In this document: positions 36,301 to 49,400 of the stretch, piece after piece
How positions within the stretch are numbered: position 1 is the first letter of the stretch
Layout of the letters: every line of letters begins with the position of its first letter
NCBI GenBank assembly: GCA_025084515.1
Contig: JAJAGP010000550.1
Coordinates: 1-64,000 of the forward strand
Direction of reading: 5' to 3'
DNA from: Ancistrus triradiatus
Lineage: Eukaryota; Chordata; Actinopteri; Siluriformes; Loricariidae
Length of the DNA: 64,000 bases
The notes under the pieces: model-generated
What the model was told of the DNA's origin: nothing
Databases searched by the model: none
Seen by the model: only the letters and a program-made list of their open reading frames with translations
Made by a program: the position numbers and the translations under genes

Positions 36301-39300
36301 CACTAAGTATGAGAAGAGCAAGGCGAGACAGGGGATTAAGCGTTCAGTGACCAAGCTTTCTGCTGACCAAAGGAAGACATCAAAAGAATGTGAGCTCGGA
36401 TATGACTTTTTTAAAGACTTATAGGAACTACAACTAGAAAGGAGGATTTGCTGTTCCAAAATCCGTCTGACAAGCAGAATTTTCTTTCCCCCTCAAAGCG
36501 CATGGGTACAAAACCTTAGGAAGCAGGCAAAAGGACTTATCACTTCGTCTGCAGCAATTCTGGACAGCTCGTACCTTTCTGTGTCACTTTCATCACTTGA
36601 CTCCACCTCCTCCAAGGCAGCCTGTAGATCAGCAATGCGTCGGATTGATGTCTCCAGATCCGCCTGTAGCGTCTGCCTCACCGCGTTAAGCTCCTCCACT
36701 TGCATTTCCTATGAAAAGAGCGTATTCTTGACTTTATATACTGTGCAATACTGTGCAAAAGTCTTAGGCCAAAATTAGATTTGTTGTTTTGGCAATGGTA
36801 TAATGACCATATACGTTTACCATATACATTTACATCATTTAGCAGATGCCCTTATCCAGAGCGACTTACAGTTCATACATTCATACAGGCAATTGTGGGT
36901 TAAGGGCCTTCCTCAAGGACCCAACTGTGGCAGCTCGGCAGATGTAGGATTTGAACCCTGGACCTTCTGGTCCATAGTCCAGTACCTTAACCACTAGACC
37001 ACCATATTCCCATATTTGTCACTCCATAATACTCTTTTCCACTGATCTTCATTCCAATCTTTATGAGCTTTAGTACATCTTAGCCTTTTTACCACGTACC
37101 CCATCCGAAAAAGTGGTTTCATGGCTGGTACACTTTAAAAAAAAACATTCCTGATCAAGCTGTAGTAGCCTGTAGAAGCTGTACTGCACTAGGACCTGGG
37201 GGAGGCGCTGCTGCCCCATAACATCCCTGAAACTGTGCTCTGTACCACTCGGTCTCAAAGGTCTCAAATACGGGCACTACATGTAAGATCTCATTATATG
37301 ATTGCCGTTATGATTATTCAACCTGTTTCTATTTTTAGTTCTAATAATTAAAGTTAAGACAGATCTAGAAAGAGTTTTCTCACAATATAAGGTATTTGAC
37401 GTACAGTATTTATTGGTTTTAAGAAAAGCTTTTGTCTGCTAACAAAATTAGATTCAAAAAGCTATGTTGGCTAGTGCTGCTCGTTCCTTTTTGTTGGGTT
37501 TTATGAATAGCCCTTTTGTCCTCTAGCTGGTAAGGGACTTTGATTTGTTAATATGTCCTGGTGTGAAAATAAATAAAAAAATTAACTGAGAAATAATTTT
37601 CTGCTGTTAAATGTCACATTGAAAAAGAAAAAAAAATCATTCATCCAGCTTATTAAACATGAATGCAGCTACAGACCAGATGCACTTTTGATTGTGCCAG
37701 TACATCTTCTCAGTTTGAGAATTGAGTGTATGTGAGTGTACAGTATTTAGGACCTGCTACTGCAGTAACATTGCTCGTCTGATCTGTACCTCTTGTTATT
37801 AGATGGATAGTCACATAAGTCCTGTACCTAAAACAGACTTTGAATGGCGTGTCGCTTTATATAGATTTGCTGCTTTGAGGCTATTTCTCCACATAGTTGT
37901 ATGTTTTATGCCAGTTTCATAATGCGGACCTTTATGGGTCATTTTTATTATTCTGCTAGGAGACTATCCAATATTCAAAGCTTTTGTCAGAGCAATTGTC
38001 TGTTCTCTATTACTCAAATAAAACTGTTATCATGAAGTATCCCCCAATTTAAATTAAGCTCTATATACTGGACGTACTGTCCAGTATATTATTGGCACCA
38101 CTGGTAATGTAAAGGGGTCAAAAGACATTCACCCTACACTCTTACTCAAAGAAAAATGTGGTCACCTTTCAAATCAGGGAATGGCTATCCAGATATAAAT
38201 GGCTATTTACATCTACAGTTAGGGTGATAACTACACAGTTCCAGCCAACTAGAACCGTATCAAACTTCCCTTAGGTTTTGGACAGAATCTGAAAAAGTAG
38301 CATCTTGGGGTCTCAAACTACAACTGCCACATCCATGCCAACAGTTTATGCAGAAGGACTGCCAGGAAAAAGCCTTTCCTTTCACCTAACCATAAACCTG
38401 GAGTTTCCTAAACACTATTGGGACTCTGATTGGAACGATGTTCCAATGGTCAGAAAAAACAAAGACTGGGCTTTTCGGCAACAAACCATCAACGTGGTTT
38501 TGGCATAAAAAGGAGGACTACAATAAAAAGAACTCGATACCCACTATTAAGTATAGTGGAGGGTCTGTGATCATTGGATCTTCCTGAAGGACAGTGATCC
38601 AAAACATAGACACCGATCAACACAAGAATGACTTTAGTAAACACAAAATTAAGCTTCTTACATGGCCATGTCAGTCTACTGATCCAAACCCCATAGAAAA
38701 CCTGTGGGGTGAGGTAAAGAGGGGACTGCATGAGAGACAACAGACGACCCTGGTCTCAAATTCCCTGCTCTTTATTCTCCAACGTAATAAGCTGTTACAG
38801 AAGACTAAGCAATGTTTATTAGCAAAGGGAGATTATGCAAAGTATTAAAAGCAGTAATAATTCTCACACGTCGCATGATTTTCTCACTTTTTCAGTCTGA
38901 AGGTAAGCGAATTCACCCAAAGGTTAATTTATTCGAACTCTTTACTCGTCTTTACCAGAGCTGCCAGTAATTGAGGAGGGCACAGTATAACTTTCAGTGG
39001 TGGAACAGTTGATTATAGTGAATATTCATGGAATCTTACATTTACTTGTGAATATTTATGAACACCTTAGAGAAAGCACAATATACAAGAATTTTATCGC
39101 TACTTGAAAAAACGTCACACTGCCAAGTTTGGGAGAACATTCTCTTAGGTCTTTAGGCTAGGGTTAGAATGTAGTAGCTGTAGTTGTGAATTTGCATTCT
39201 ATAACCCCCCCCCCGGACGCTAGACACCGTGCGTGTTTAAGGTGGTAGTAACTTCAGGCTCCAGCAGATGGCGTTGCATGTGGATGATCAACGCCTGCAG

Positions 39301-42300
39301 GATGTGTGATGGGATTTGTAGATTGAGAATCGGTGGATGTCAGTGCAGTGGATGTCCCGTTCGATGTGTGGAAAATGGGTCGCCAAGAAGATGATGATTA
39401 TTGATTGGCAAAAAAAGGTGGTTGCACTTGGGCGTGCCAAAGGCCATAGCGTGAAGGAATTAGCTGAGTTTGCAGATGCATCGAAGCGTACGGTGATACG
39501 GGTCTATTATTTGTCCGGTGAATATATAAATCACAGACTCGTTTGCTGACAAAGTGAAGAACTGCCCTTAGATTTCTGTAATAAATACATTTCGTAAACA
39601 GGTTCATTAGCTGTTCTGAGCTGCTTCATTGGCTCAGATGTATGAACCTGCTGCTAGAAATGACAGATTGTGCCCTGTGTGGGTGGCGCTTGCAATGTAA
39701 AGGTTGGGTCGTATGTTTATTGAACTCTGTGTGCGCCCAGTGAATTCCAAGGCAGGTTTTAGACCGTTCCCCACAACATTGAGGATCCTTATACAATCAT
39801 GCTTTTCTATTGACATAGATTTGTTGTATTAAGGGTACCATTTAGCTCCACCTACAAATGGCTGGTTTACTAGTTTAACTACCACCTGGTTGGTTTCTTT
39901 AATGATTCATAATTACAGTGGATAAAAAGGCAACGGTTTAATTAATCCTTTGTTCTGCTCTGCGCTCCTGACCAGCCACTGTCTGCTTGCCATTAAATCC
40001 TATTGTCTCCTCAAGGTTACTGATACAAGAAGCCCCCTATATCTCCATGACAACTGCACCTCCACCAGTGCCCCCTCCCTTTCTCAACCAATAACCTGGT
40101 GCGTGTCACAATGGGTGTACTTGCAAATTTATGTATCCATAAGCTTTCAGTATGCACCGGAAGAACATCTGCGTCCGGCTGATTGTTTATCCAGAAGACA
40201 TCAGTGACCGGTGTAGGCAATTCTTTCGACAGAAGCGAATTTCCTTCCAACCTTGACACAGAGGTCAAAGCCTACTGTATATGTCCAGCTGCTCTAATGC
40301 ATGAACGCCTCCTTTCTCAAAGTATATTATGAATCATAATGCGCCCCGCTCACAGGCATCAGAGCAAGGTGAAATGTACCAAGGAACAGAAGGAGCTGCA
40401 TATATTTGTCAAAGTTCAAAGCGACTGGCTGTTTCCATAAGCAAACATCCAGGACTGCAGTGGAAGTCTAAAAATATTCACCTTAATGCACTGTACATAT
40501 TTGTAGGAACGTATCCCCATCATAAAACAGGGCCTACCTGTAAGTAGTTTCTTTAAATAATTGAATCTGCCATAGCAGTTCCAGTGCCAGTTCCGGCTCC
40601 ACTACATTGTTGTTCCATCATCAGTTCCAGTCCTCATACCTTTAACTCAGACTCATGATTTTGGCCATCTGTAGGTTAATGTAAGTGTTAATGTGTAATA
40701 GGCTCTGCCATGATACAGTATACACTATCTTAAACTCCTTAGTTCATGATACACTTAACTTATGATGGATTTGTTGGAACGTATCCCCATCATAGATCAG
40801 GGAGCACCTGTACAATACAACTCCATTAATGCAGATAATGCCTTATACTGGGTGGATCTGGGGGTCTGGAACAGATTCATTCAATTGACATTATTCCTTA
40901 TGGAAAACATTTGCTCGGGGACTCGTCGTTGTCGGTTCTCGATAAGCCTTGTGCGCGGTCCTAGAATACACACCTTCTGTCAAAACTGTTCTCAATCTGG
41001 ATGCTTTTAAAACTCAAGTCATGAACACAGTTATGGCACCTTTCACATTTCATACCCTTTGCTGTGCATTCCTGACTCGGACCTTCATCGTGAAGCACTG
41101 CAGAGTGCTATCCATTATTGGCAGGAGGCCTGGTGTGTGTGTGTGTTCTGTGATTACCAAATCCATGCGCCTGCGGCTGCTCTCCTGCTCTCTGAGGCTC
41201 AGCTCCTCCATCTCCACCCTCATGTCAGCCAGCCTCTGCTGGTAGTAGCACGAGTTCTCTTTCTCTCTGGCCTCGGCTTGAGCGGACTGCTCCAGCTCCT
41301 CACCCAGCCTCACCACGCTATCCCTCAGACGCAGAACCAGAACCTGCAGAGACACGTGCAGAAATAAGAAGAGGACCCCCAACAGGAGCGCCCCAGAGTT
41401 CCTTCCCATCTCAACCCCTACATTTCAGAAAAAGCATGAGTCCGATATTCACAGACAAAATATAAACGGATGTCAAGTTTTGAAAAAGAATGCATGTATA
41501 TTAACGCAGAGTGTGAAACTGACGGACTGCGAAGGTGCATAAAAGTTTTAATCGGAGCCTGTTCTAATTTCTGCGTTGTTTGGATGCATTAAAATCAGGC
41601 TGACCAATCAGAGGTCGAATGTCAGGCAGAACAGCCCATCCTGCTAGAAGCAGAGCACAAGAGCCTATAGGACAAGCAAGACACTGACTACAAAAACACG
41701 GATATTAAAGAAAATATCTGGCAGGAGGTTTATCTAAATGTATGCTAATCTGTTCATGGAAACAAAAACACAAACTATAATAGCTTCCCTCACTAATCTA
41801 CACTCGCGTCTTCTTGTTTTAAGTTTACGATGTGAAAAAGCAGAGAAACCTGAGTGACAAATACAAATTGCATCATTTTTTTTCTTGCGTAAAAGTGTAT
41901 TCGATGTGAAAAGGCCTTAAGATAACGGGACAGTGAGAAGATTCGTTCTGTCCATGCTGACCTCAAACCTCTTGATCTGGCCTCTTTGGAACTCCAGTTT
42001 GTTCTCCAGGTCACACACACGTGCCTCCTGCTTGCTCACAATGCTCCGAGACACAGTGGATGACTCCAGGAACTGCAAGCGCCCCGCACTTGCCTGCAGC
42101 TGAGAGATGAAAAAATATCTTTAAAGAAATCTGATGGGAAACTCACTATTCAGCACGCACACACACAGACACACACATATATATATGGGTATACAGTGGA
42201 GCAAAAAAGTATTTAGTCAGCCACTGATGGTGCAAGTTCTTCTACTTAGAAAGATGAGAGAGATCTGTAATTCTCATCATAGGTACACTTTGTCAATAAC

Positions 42301-43553
42301 AAACAAGCAAGATTTCTGGCTCTCACAGACCTGTAACTTCTTTAAGAAGCTCTTTTGTCCTCCACTCATTACCTGTATTAATGGCACCTGTTTGTTTTTT
42401 GACTCGTTATCTGTATAAAAGACACCTGTCCCACAGCCTCAAACAGTCAGACTCCAAACTCAACCATGGCCAAGACCAAAGAGCTGTCGAAGAACACCAG
42501 GAAGAAAATTGTAGACCTGCCACCAGGCTGGGAAGAGTGAATCTACAATAGGCAAGCAGGTTGGTGTGAATAAATCAACTGTGGGAATAATCGTAACAAA
42601 ATGGAAGACATACAAGACCATTGATAATCTCCCTCGATCTGGGGGCCCCACACAAGATCTCATCCCGTGGGGTCAAAATGATCATGAGAATGGTGAGCTC
42701 AGAAAACTACACAGAGGGACCTGATCAATGACCTGCAGAGAGCTGGGACCAAAGTAACAAGGCTACCATCACTAACACACTACGTTGAGAGGGACTCAGA
42801 TCCTGCAGTGCCAGGCGTGCCCCCCCTGCTTAATCCAGTACATGTCCAGGCCCGTCTGAAGTTTGCCAGAGAGCATATGGATGATCCAGAAGAGGATTGG
42901 GAGAATATCATGTGGTCAGATGAAACCAAAAATAGAACTTTTTGGTGGTAAAAACTCAACTCGCCATGTTTTGGAGGAAGAAAAAATTCTGAGTTGGCAT
43001 CCCAAGAACACCATACCTACTGTGAAGCATGGGGGTGGAAACATCATACTTTGGGGCTGTTATTCTGCACAAAGGGGACAGGACGAGTGATCTGTGGTAA
43101 GGGAAGAATGAACGGGGGCCATGTATCGTGAGATTTTAAGCCAAAACCTCCTCCATCAGTGAGAGCATTGAAGATGGAACGTGTCTTCCAGCATGACAAT
43201 GATCCCAAACACACCGCTCGGGCCAACGAAGGAGTGGCTCCGTAAAAAAGCATTTCAAGGTCCTGGAGTGGCCTAGCCAGTCTCCAGACCTCAGCCCCAT
43301 AGAAAATTTGTGGAGGGAGTTGAAAGTCCGTGTTGCCCCAAAACATCACTGCTGTAGAGGAGATCTGCATGGAGGAATGGGCCAAAATACCAGCTACAGT
43401 GTGTGCCAACCTGCTGAAGACTTACAGGAAACTTTTGACCTCTGTCAGTGCCAACAAAGGTTATGTATTGAGTTGAAACATATTTATTGACCAAATACTT
43501 ATTTTCCACCATAATTTACAGTTAACTTCTTTAATAATCCAACAATATGTATG

Positions 43554-43591
<38 letters not shown>

Positions 43592-46386
43592 CATACATAT
43601 TGTTGGATTGTTGGATTATATCTGACAATTTGACTTTTGTGTAACAGAAGAACATCTTTTCCACGACCACAGGATGTGTGTTTCGACATGGTTGGTTAAC
43701 AGTGAAAAGCTACTCACTGCATCAGTTAGGGTTAAATAACTTGTTGCCAGCTGAAGTGTAATCACCAGTGCAGTAATTATCCAATGGGAGGCTCTTTTTT
43801 TAACTATTTGCTTAGTTAAATTCAGGTGGTGACCTTTTTTTGGCCAGGCGGTGTAGATACCCTTGTATATGTATACACACACACACACACACACACGCCT
43901 ATATCAGAGTCTAGCAACACCATCACAAACTGCTAAATGTAGCACATCTATGCATAGCCCAACCACACGAGTGTCATTCTTCTCAAAATTATTTCACCAT
44001 CTTAAAACTGCCTCTTCTTGTTAATCGTACCTGCTCCTGAAGACTTTGTCTCTCCTTTTTCAATTCTTCCAGATCAGCCTGCAGCTCCCGAATCTGAGTA
44101 ATATCACTAGAAGACTAAGAATAGAAACCAAAGTAAGTTGCTGGATTTCTCCAATGACTTCAAAATAAATATAAATACAAAAAGTTTGTGAACCTTCTAG
44201 CATTTCTGCATAACTATGACCTAAAAACATCAACGGATTTTCACACAAGTCCTAAAAGTAGATAAAGGGAACCCAATTAAACTAATGAGACTAACATATT
44301 AAACCTGAACAATTATTTGTTGGGGAAAATGATCCAATGTTACATAGTAGCAAAAGTATGTGAACCTCTAGGATTAGCAGTTCTTTTGAAGGTGATATTA
44401 GAGTCAGGTGTTTTCAATCAGTGGGATCCATCAGGTCAGAAAAGGTTACAAACCATCTCTAAACCATCTGAGTTTGGACCCCAGCAATCCACAATCAGAC
44501 AGGCTGTGTACTACAGTTACTCAGTCAACCCAAAAAATAAATAAATAAATAAATCACTCCAATCACTCGAGTAATAGTCTGCAAGGTCACAAAAGAAGGT
44601 AACTTAATTTACCAACATCTGGCTTTCCTGAAGGAACAGTGCTTGAATGTGCTGGTATCCCGATACTTTTGGCCACGTGTGGGTTTGTGTCCCAATACTT
44701 CTGGCCACATTTTGGATTGTGTCCCAATACTTTTGCCGTTTTGTGCGGGTGCGTGTCCCATTACTTTTGGCCTCATGCAGGGACGTTTTCCAATATTTAT
44801 GTCATTGTGCAGGGGTGTGTCCCAATACTTTTGGCCACGTGCCGGCGTGCGTCTCCCAATACTTTTGGCCGCGTGTGGGGGTGTGTCTGAATACTTTTGG
44901 CCTCGTGCAGGGGTGTGTTCCAATACTTTTGGCCTTGTGCGGGGGCGTGTCCCAATACTATTGTCTGCATACGGGGATGTGTCCCAATACTTTTGGCCAC
45001 ATTTTGGATTGTGTCCTAATACTTTTGGCCTTGTGTGTGAACATGTCCCAATACTTTTGGCTACATTTTGGATTGTGTCTGAATACTTTTGGCCATGTGC
45101 GGGTTGGTGTACGAATACTTTAGACACCTGCGGGGGCATGTCCCAATACTTTAGGCCATGTGTGGGGGCGTGTCTCAATACTTTTGGTGTGTGTGTGGTT
45201 GTGTGTTTGTTTATGTAGCAGAAGATGTGATAACAGGAAACCGAGTCTCACAGACACTGAGTGAATTTTGTCGGATGAAATTTGAATCTGAGCAGATTTA
45301 AAGCAGATTTATAAACGTTTTTAACCCTAATCTATTAAAATCGATAAATCGGATCGACTCAAAAATACATAGCACACCACACAGCGTGATTATCTACCTA
45401 GTGGTGTTTGAACCGTGTCTGTACTTTAAGCGCTGCGGGGTGTATTAATCGCAGAAATTGTCAGGAGAAGAAGAAGAATAATAGGAAGTAGTATGACAGA
45501 TAACAATATACAGCTTTTCAAGCACTGTGTAGTAAAGGATCCATTTATACTGTCTAATGTTCACCATCAAGAGAACACTGAGCAACAGTGGTGCACATGG
45601 CAGGGTTATAAGGAGAAAGCCACTGCTCTAGATGAGACCAAATGGAGATTTTTGGTTTAAATGAGAAGCTTCATGTCTAGAGAAAGAAACACATTCCATT
45701 CCAGCATCGAACTCTATCCCATCTGTGAAACGTGGTGGTTGTAATACCATGGTTTGGGCCTGTTTTGCTGCATCTGGGTCAAGAAGGCTTGTTATCATTG
45801 ATAGAATCATGACTTCTGAATTATTCCAGCAAATTCTAAATGAAAATGTCAGAACATCTCTCTGTGAGCTGAATCTTAAGAGAAAGTGGGTCAGACAGCA
45901 AGACAACTCGAAGTTGTTCTACCATAAAATGAATGGGTAATGAAGACTAAAAGTTACTGTTTTGGAATGAAAACTATCAGGACAAACGCCATTGTGACTG
46001 GCATCCTGACTAGGGTGCACTTATGTCTGTGCCCTGCGTTATCTCATTGGATTATCTCAAGGACACGCACAGACCTGAGCAATGAGTGCTTTGTGTTTCT
46101 TCATAAGCTCGTTGAGGTCCTCCTGATCTTCCTCCAGCCTCTTCAGCAGGTCCGACTTCTCATACTGAAGCTGAGCCAACTGCTCGTCAACCTGAGAAAC
46201 GAAGATAAAGCACTAAGAAAAGAAATGTTCTAGCTTCCAATCTCTGGATTATGTACAGCCGTTCTCACCAGGCTCTTGTGTTTGCAGATGCTTTCCAGCT
46301 CGAGCTGAGCATTCTCCAGCTCCGTGGCCAGAGTCTTCTGTACACTCTCAGCCTCTAGACGCCGTTCCTCGCTCTCCTCCAGCTAG

Positions 46387-46452
<66 letters not shown>

Positions 46453-49400
46453 TTTAGAGTAACCATTTAACCTAACATACAGTACTGTGCAGAAGTGTTA
46501 GGCCACCATTAGATCTGCTGTTTTAGCAATGGTACAATGACCATAACATATTGATGTAAAAATGTCAAACTTGGATTCGTCGCTCCATAATCCTCATTTC
46601 CACTGAACTTCATTCCAGTCTTTCTTAGCTTTAACATGTATTAGCCTTTTCAGCCTGTTCCCCTTCCGAAAAAGTGGTTTCTTGGCTGCTGCTATCCTTC
46701 CAAAAAGACCAACCTGGGCCAACCTGGCATCCTGATGAAGCTCAAGTGTGGGGTGTCCACAATAAACACTTGCCACTGTAGTACCTGTAGTACCCACAGT
46801 AAAACCACGTGGACATTGGTGCCACTGTTTTGCCCTCTTTGCTCACAATGCATTCTGATGCCATCGCTGGTGCCAAAGGGTTTGTGAACCCTTTCAAATT
46901 TTCTAGATTTCTGCATAAATATGACCTAAAACATCATCAGATTTTCCACACAAGTCCTAAAAGTAGATAAAGAGAACCCAGTTCAACAAATGAGACAAAA
47001 TATTATACATGATCATTTATTCATTGAAGAAAATGATCCAATATTACATATTAGTGAGTGGCAAAAGTATGTGAACCTCTAGGATTAGCAGTTAATTTGA
47101 AGGTGAAGTTAGAGTCAGGTGTTTTCAATCAATGCGATGACAATCAGGTGTGAGTGGGCGCCCTGTTTTATTTAAAGAAGCTTCCCAACACATTTATGGA
47201 AGTACCATGGTATGAACAAAAACAAGCTTTATGATGACCTCAGAAAAAGAGTTTCTGATGCTCATCAGGCTGGACACCACCAATCAAGTCAGACAGATGT
47301 GCAAATTGTGACACTGTGAATTGTGGACCGACAAAGATCACTTCAAGAGCAAAGCTTGTAATAATCTGCAAGGTCACAAAGAAACCAAGAGTAACATCTA
47401 AGAAAATAAAGTCCTTTCACACGTTGGCTAATGTTAATGTTCATGAGACCACCATCAGAAGAACACTGAACAACAATGGTCTGCATGGCAGGGTTGCAAG
47501 GAGAAAGCCAAATTCAAAGCTAAAATTCCTCCAAGCTGATGTGTAGGACAAAGCAAAGGTCTGCATACTTTTAAACTCACAAATGTGGAATATTGGATCA
47601 TATTCAATAAATAATTGAGCAACTATGATATTTTGTCTCAATTCATTTAAATCATTTCATTTACCTGGGCTCTCTTTATCTTCTTCTTCTTTCGGCTTCT
47701 CCCTTTATCAGGGGTCACCACAGCGAGTTAAACGTTTCCACCTCACCCTGTCCTCCACGTCCTCTACTGTCACCCCAACTCCCTGCATATCTTCATTTAC
47801 CACAACCAAATAACTCCTCTTTGGTCTTCCTCTCCGTCTCTTGCCTGGCAGCTCCATCGCCAACATCCTCCTACCAATATATCCACTATCCCTCCTCTGC
47901 ACATGTCCAAACCATCTCAGTTTTCCCTCTCGAATTTTGTCTCCCAATTTTCCAACCTGTGCTGTCCCTCTGATGATCTCATTCCTAATCCTGTCCACCC
48001 TAGACACTCCTAAAGAGAACCTCAACGTCATAAGTTCTGCCACCTCCAGTTCTGCTTCCTGTCTCTTTGTCAGTGCCACTGTCTCTAACCCATACAAGGC
48101 TGGTCTCACTACTCTCTTATAAATCTTTCCTTTCACTTTTGCTGCGACCCTTTTGTCACACAGCACTCCTGACACTCTTCTCCACCCACTCCATCCTGCC
48201 TGTACTCTCTTCTTTACCTCCTTTCCACACTCCCCATTTCCTTAGACAGTTGATCCCAAGTACCTGAACTCCTGGACTTCTGGACTCCGTGACCAATGAT
48301 CCCTGTAGCCTGACTGTTCCACCTGCCTCCCTTTCATTTACACACATGTATTCTGTCTTACTACAGTTGACTTTCATTCCTCTCCTTTCCAGATTATACC
48401 TCCACCTCTCCAAGTTCTCTTCTACCTGTTCCCTGTTCTCACTACAGATCACAATGTCGTCTGCAAACATCATAGTCCACGGCGATACCTGTCTGACCTC
48501 ATCTGTTAGTCTGTCCATCACCAGAGCAAATAAGAAGGGACTCAGGAGCGATCCTTGATGCAGTCCCACCTATACCTTGAAGCTATCTGTCACTCTTACA
48601 GCACATCTCACCTCTGTCACGCTGTTCTCATACATGTCCTGCACTAATCTAACATACTTTTCAGCCACTCGAGACTTCCTCATACACCACCACAGTTCCT
48701 CCCTTGGCACCCTGTCATAAGCTTTCTCCAAATCCACAAAGACGCAGTGTAGCTCTTTCTGACTATCTCTATACTTCTCCATCAGCAGTCTCAAAGCAAA
48801 AATCGCATCCATAGTGCTCTTCCTTGGCATGAAACCATACTGTTGTTCACACACTGTCACCTCCTGTCTGAGCCTAGCTTCCACAACTCTCTCCCAAATC
48901 TTCATTGTGTGGCTCATCAACTTTATGCCCCTGTAAGAGCCACAACTCTGTACATCACCCTTCTGCTTGAAAATCAGTACAAGTTAACTTTTCCTCCATT
49001 CCTCTGGCTACTCTCATTCACCAGAATTCCACTAATAATCTAGTCAAAAACACCACTCCCAGCTCTCCTAGACTTTTCCATACCTCAACCGGTATGTCAT
49101 CAGGTCCCACTGCCTTTCCGTTCTTCATCCTTTTCAAAGCTTTCCTCACTTCTTCCTCGCTAATCTTTGCTACATCCTCTTCCACAATTTCTACACCATC
49201 CAGCCTTCTTTCCCTTTAATTTTCTACATTCATCAACTCCTCAAAATACTAATTCCATCTTTCCCTCACCCTCTTTTCACCTGTCAGTACATTTCCATTT
49301 TTATCCTTGATCACCCTGACATGCTGCACATCCTTTCCAGCTCTATCTCTCTGTCTCGCCAGCAGATACAACTCCTTCTCTCCTTCCTTACTGTATAACC

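Noticed and set aside
44609..45218. Long open frames on both strands (up to 191 codons) as a possible gene pair
   Set aside because: They are translations of a 32-bp tandem repeat without stops; there is no conserved domain and the frames exist on both strands.
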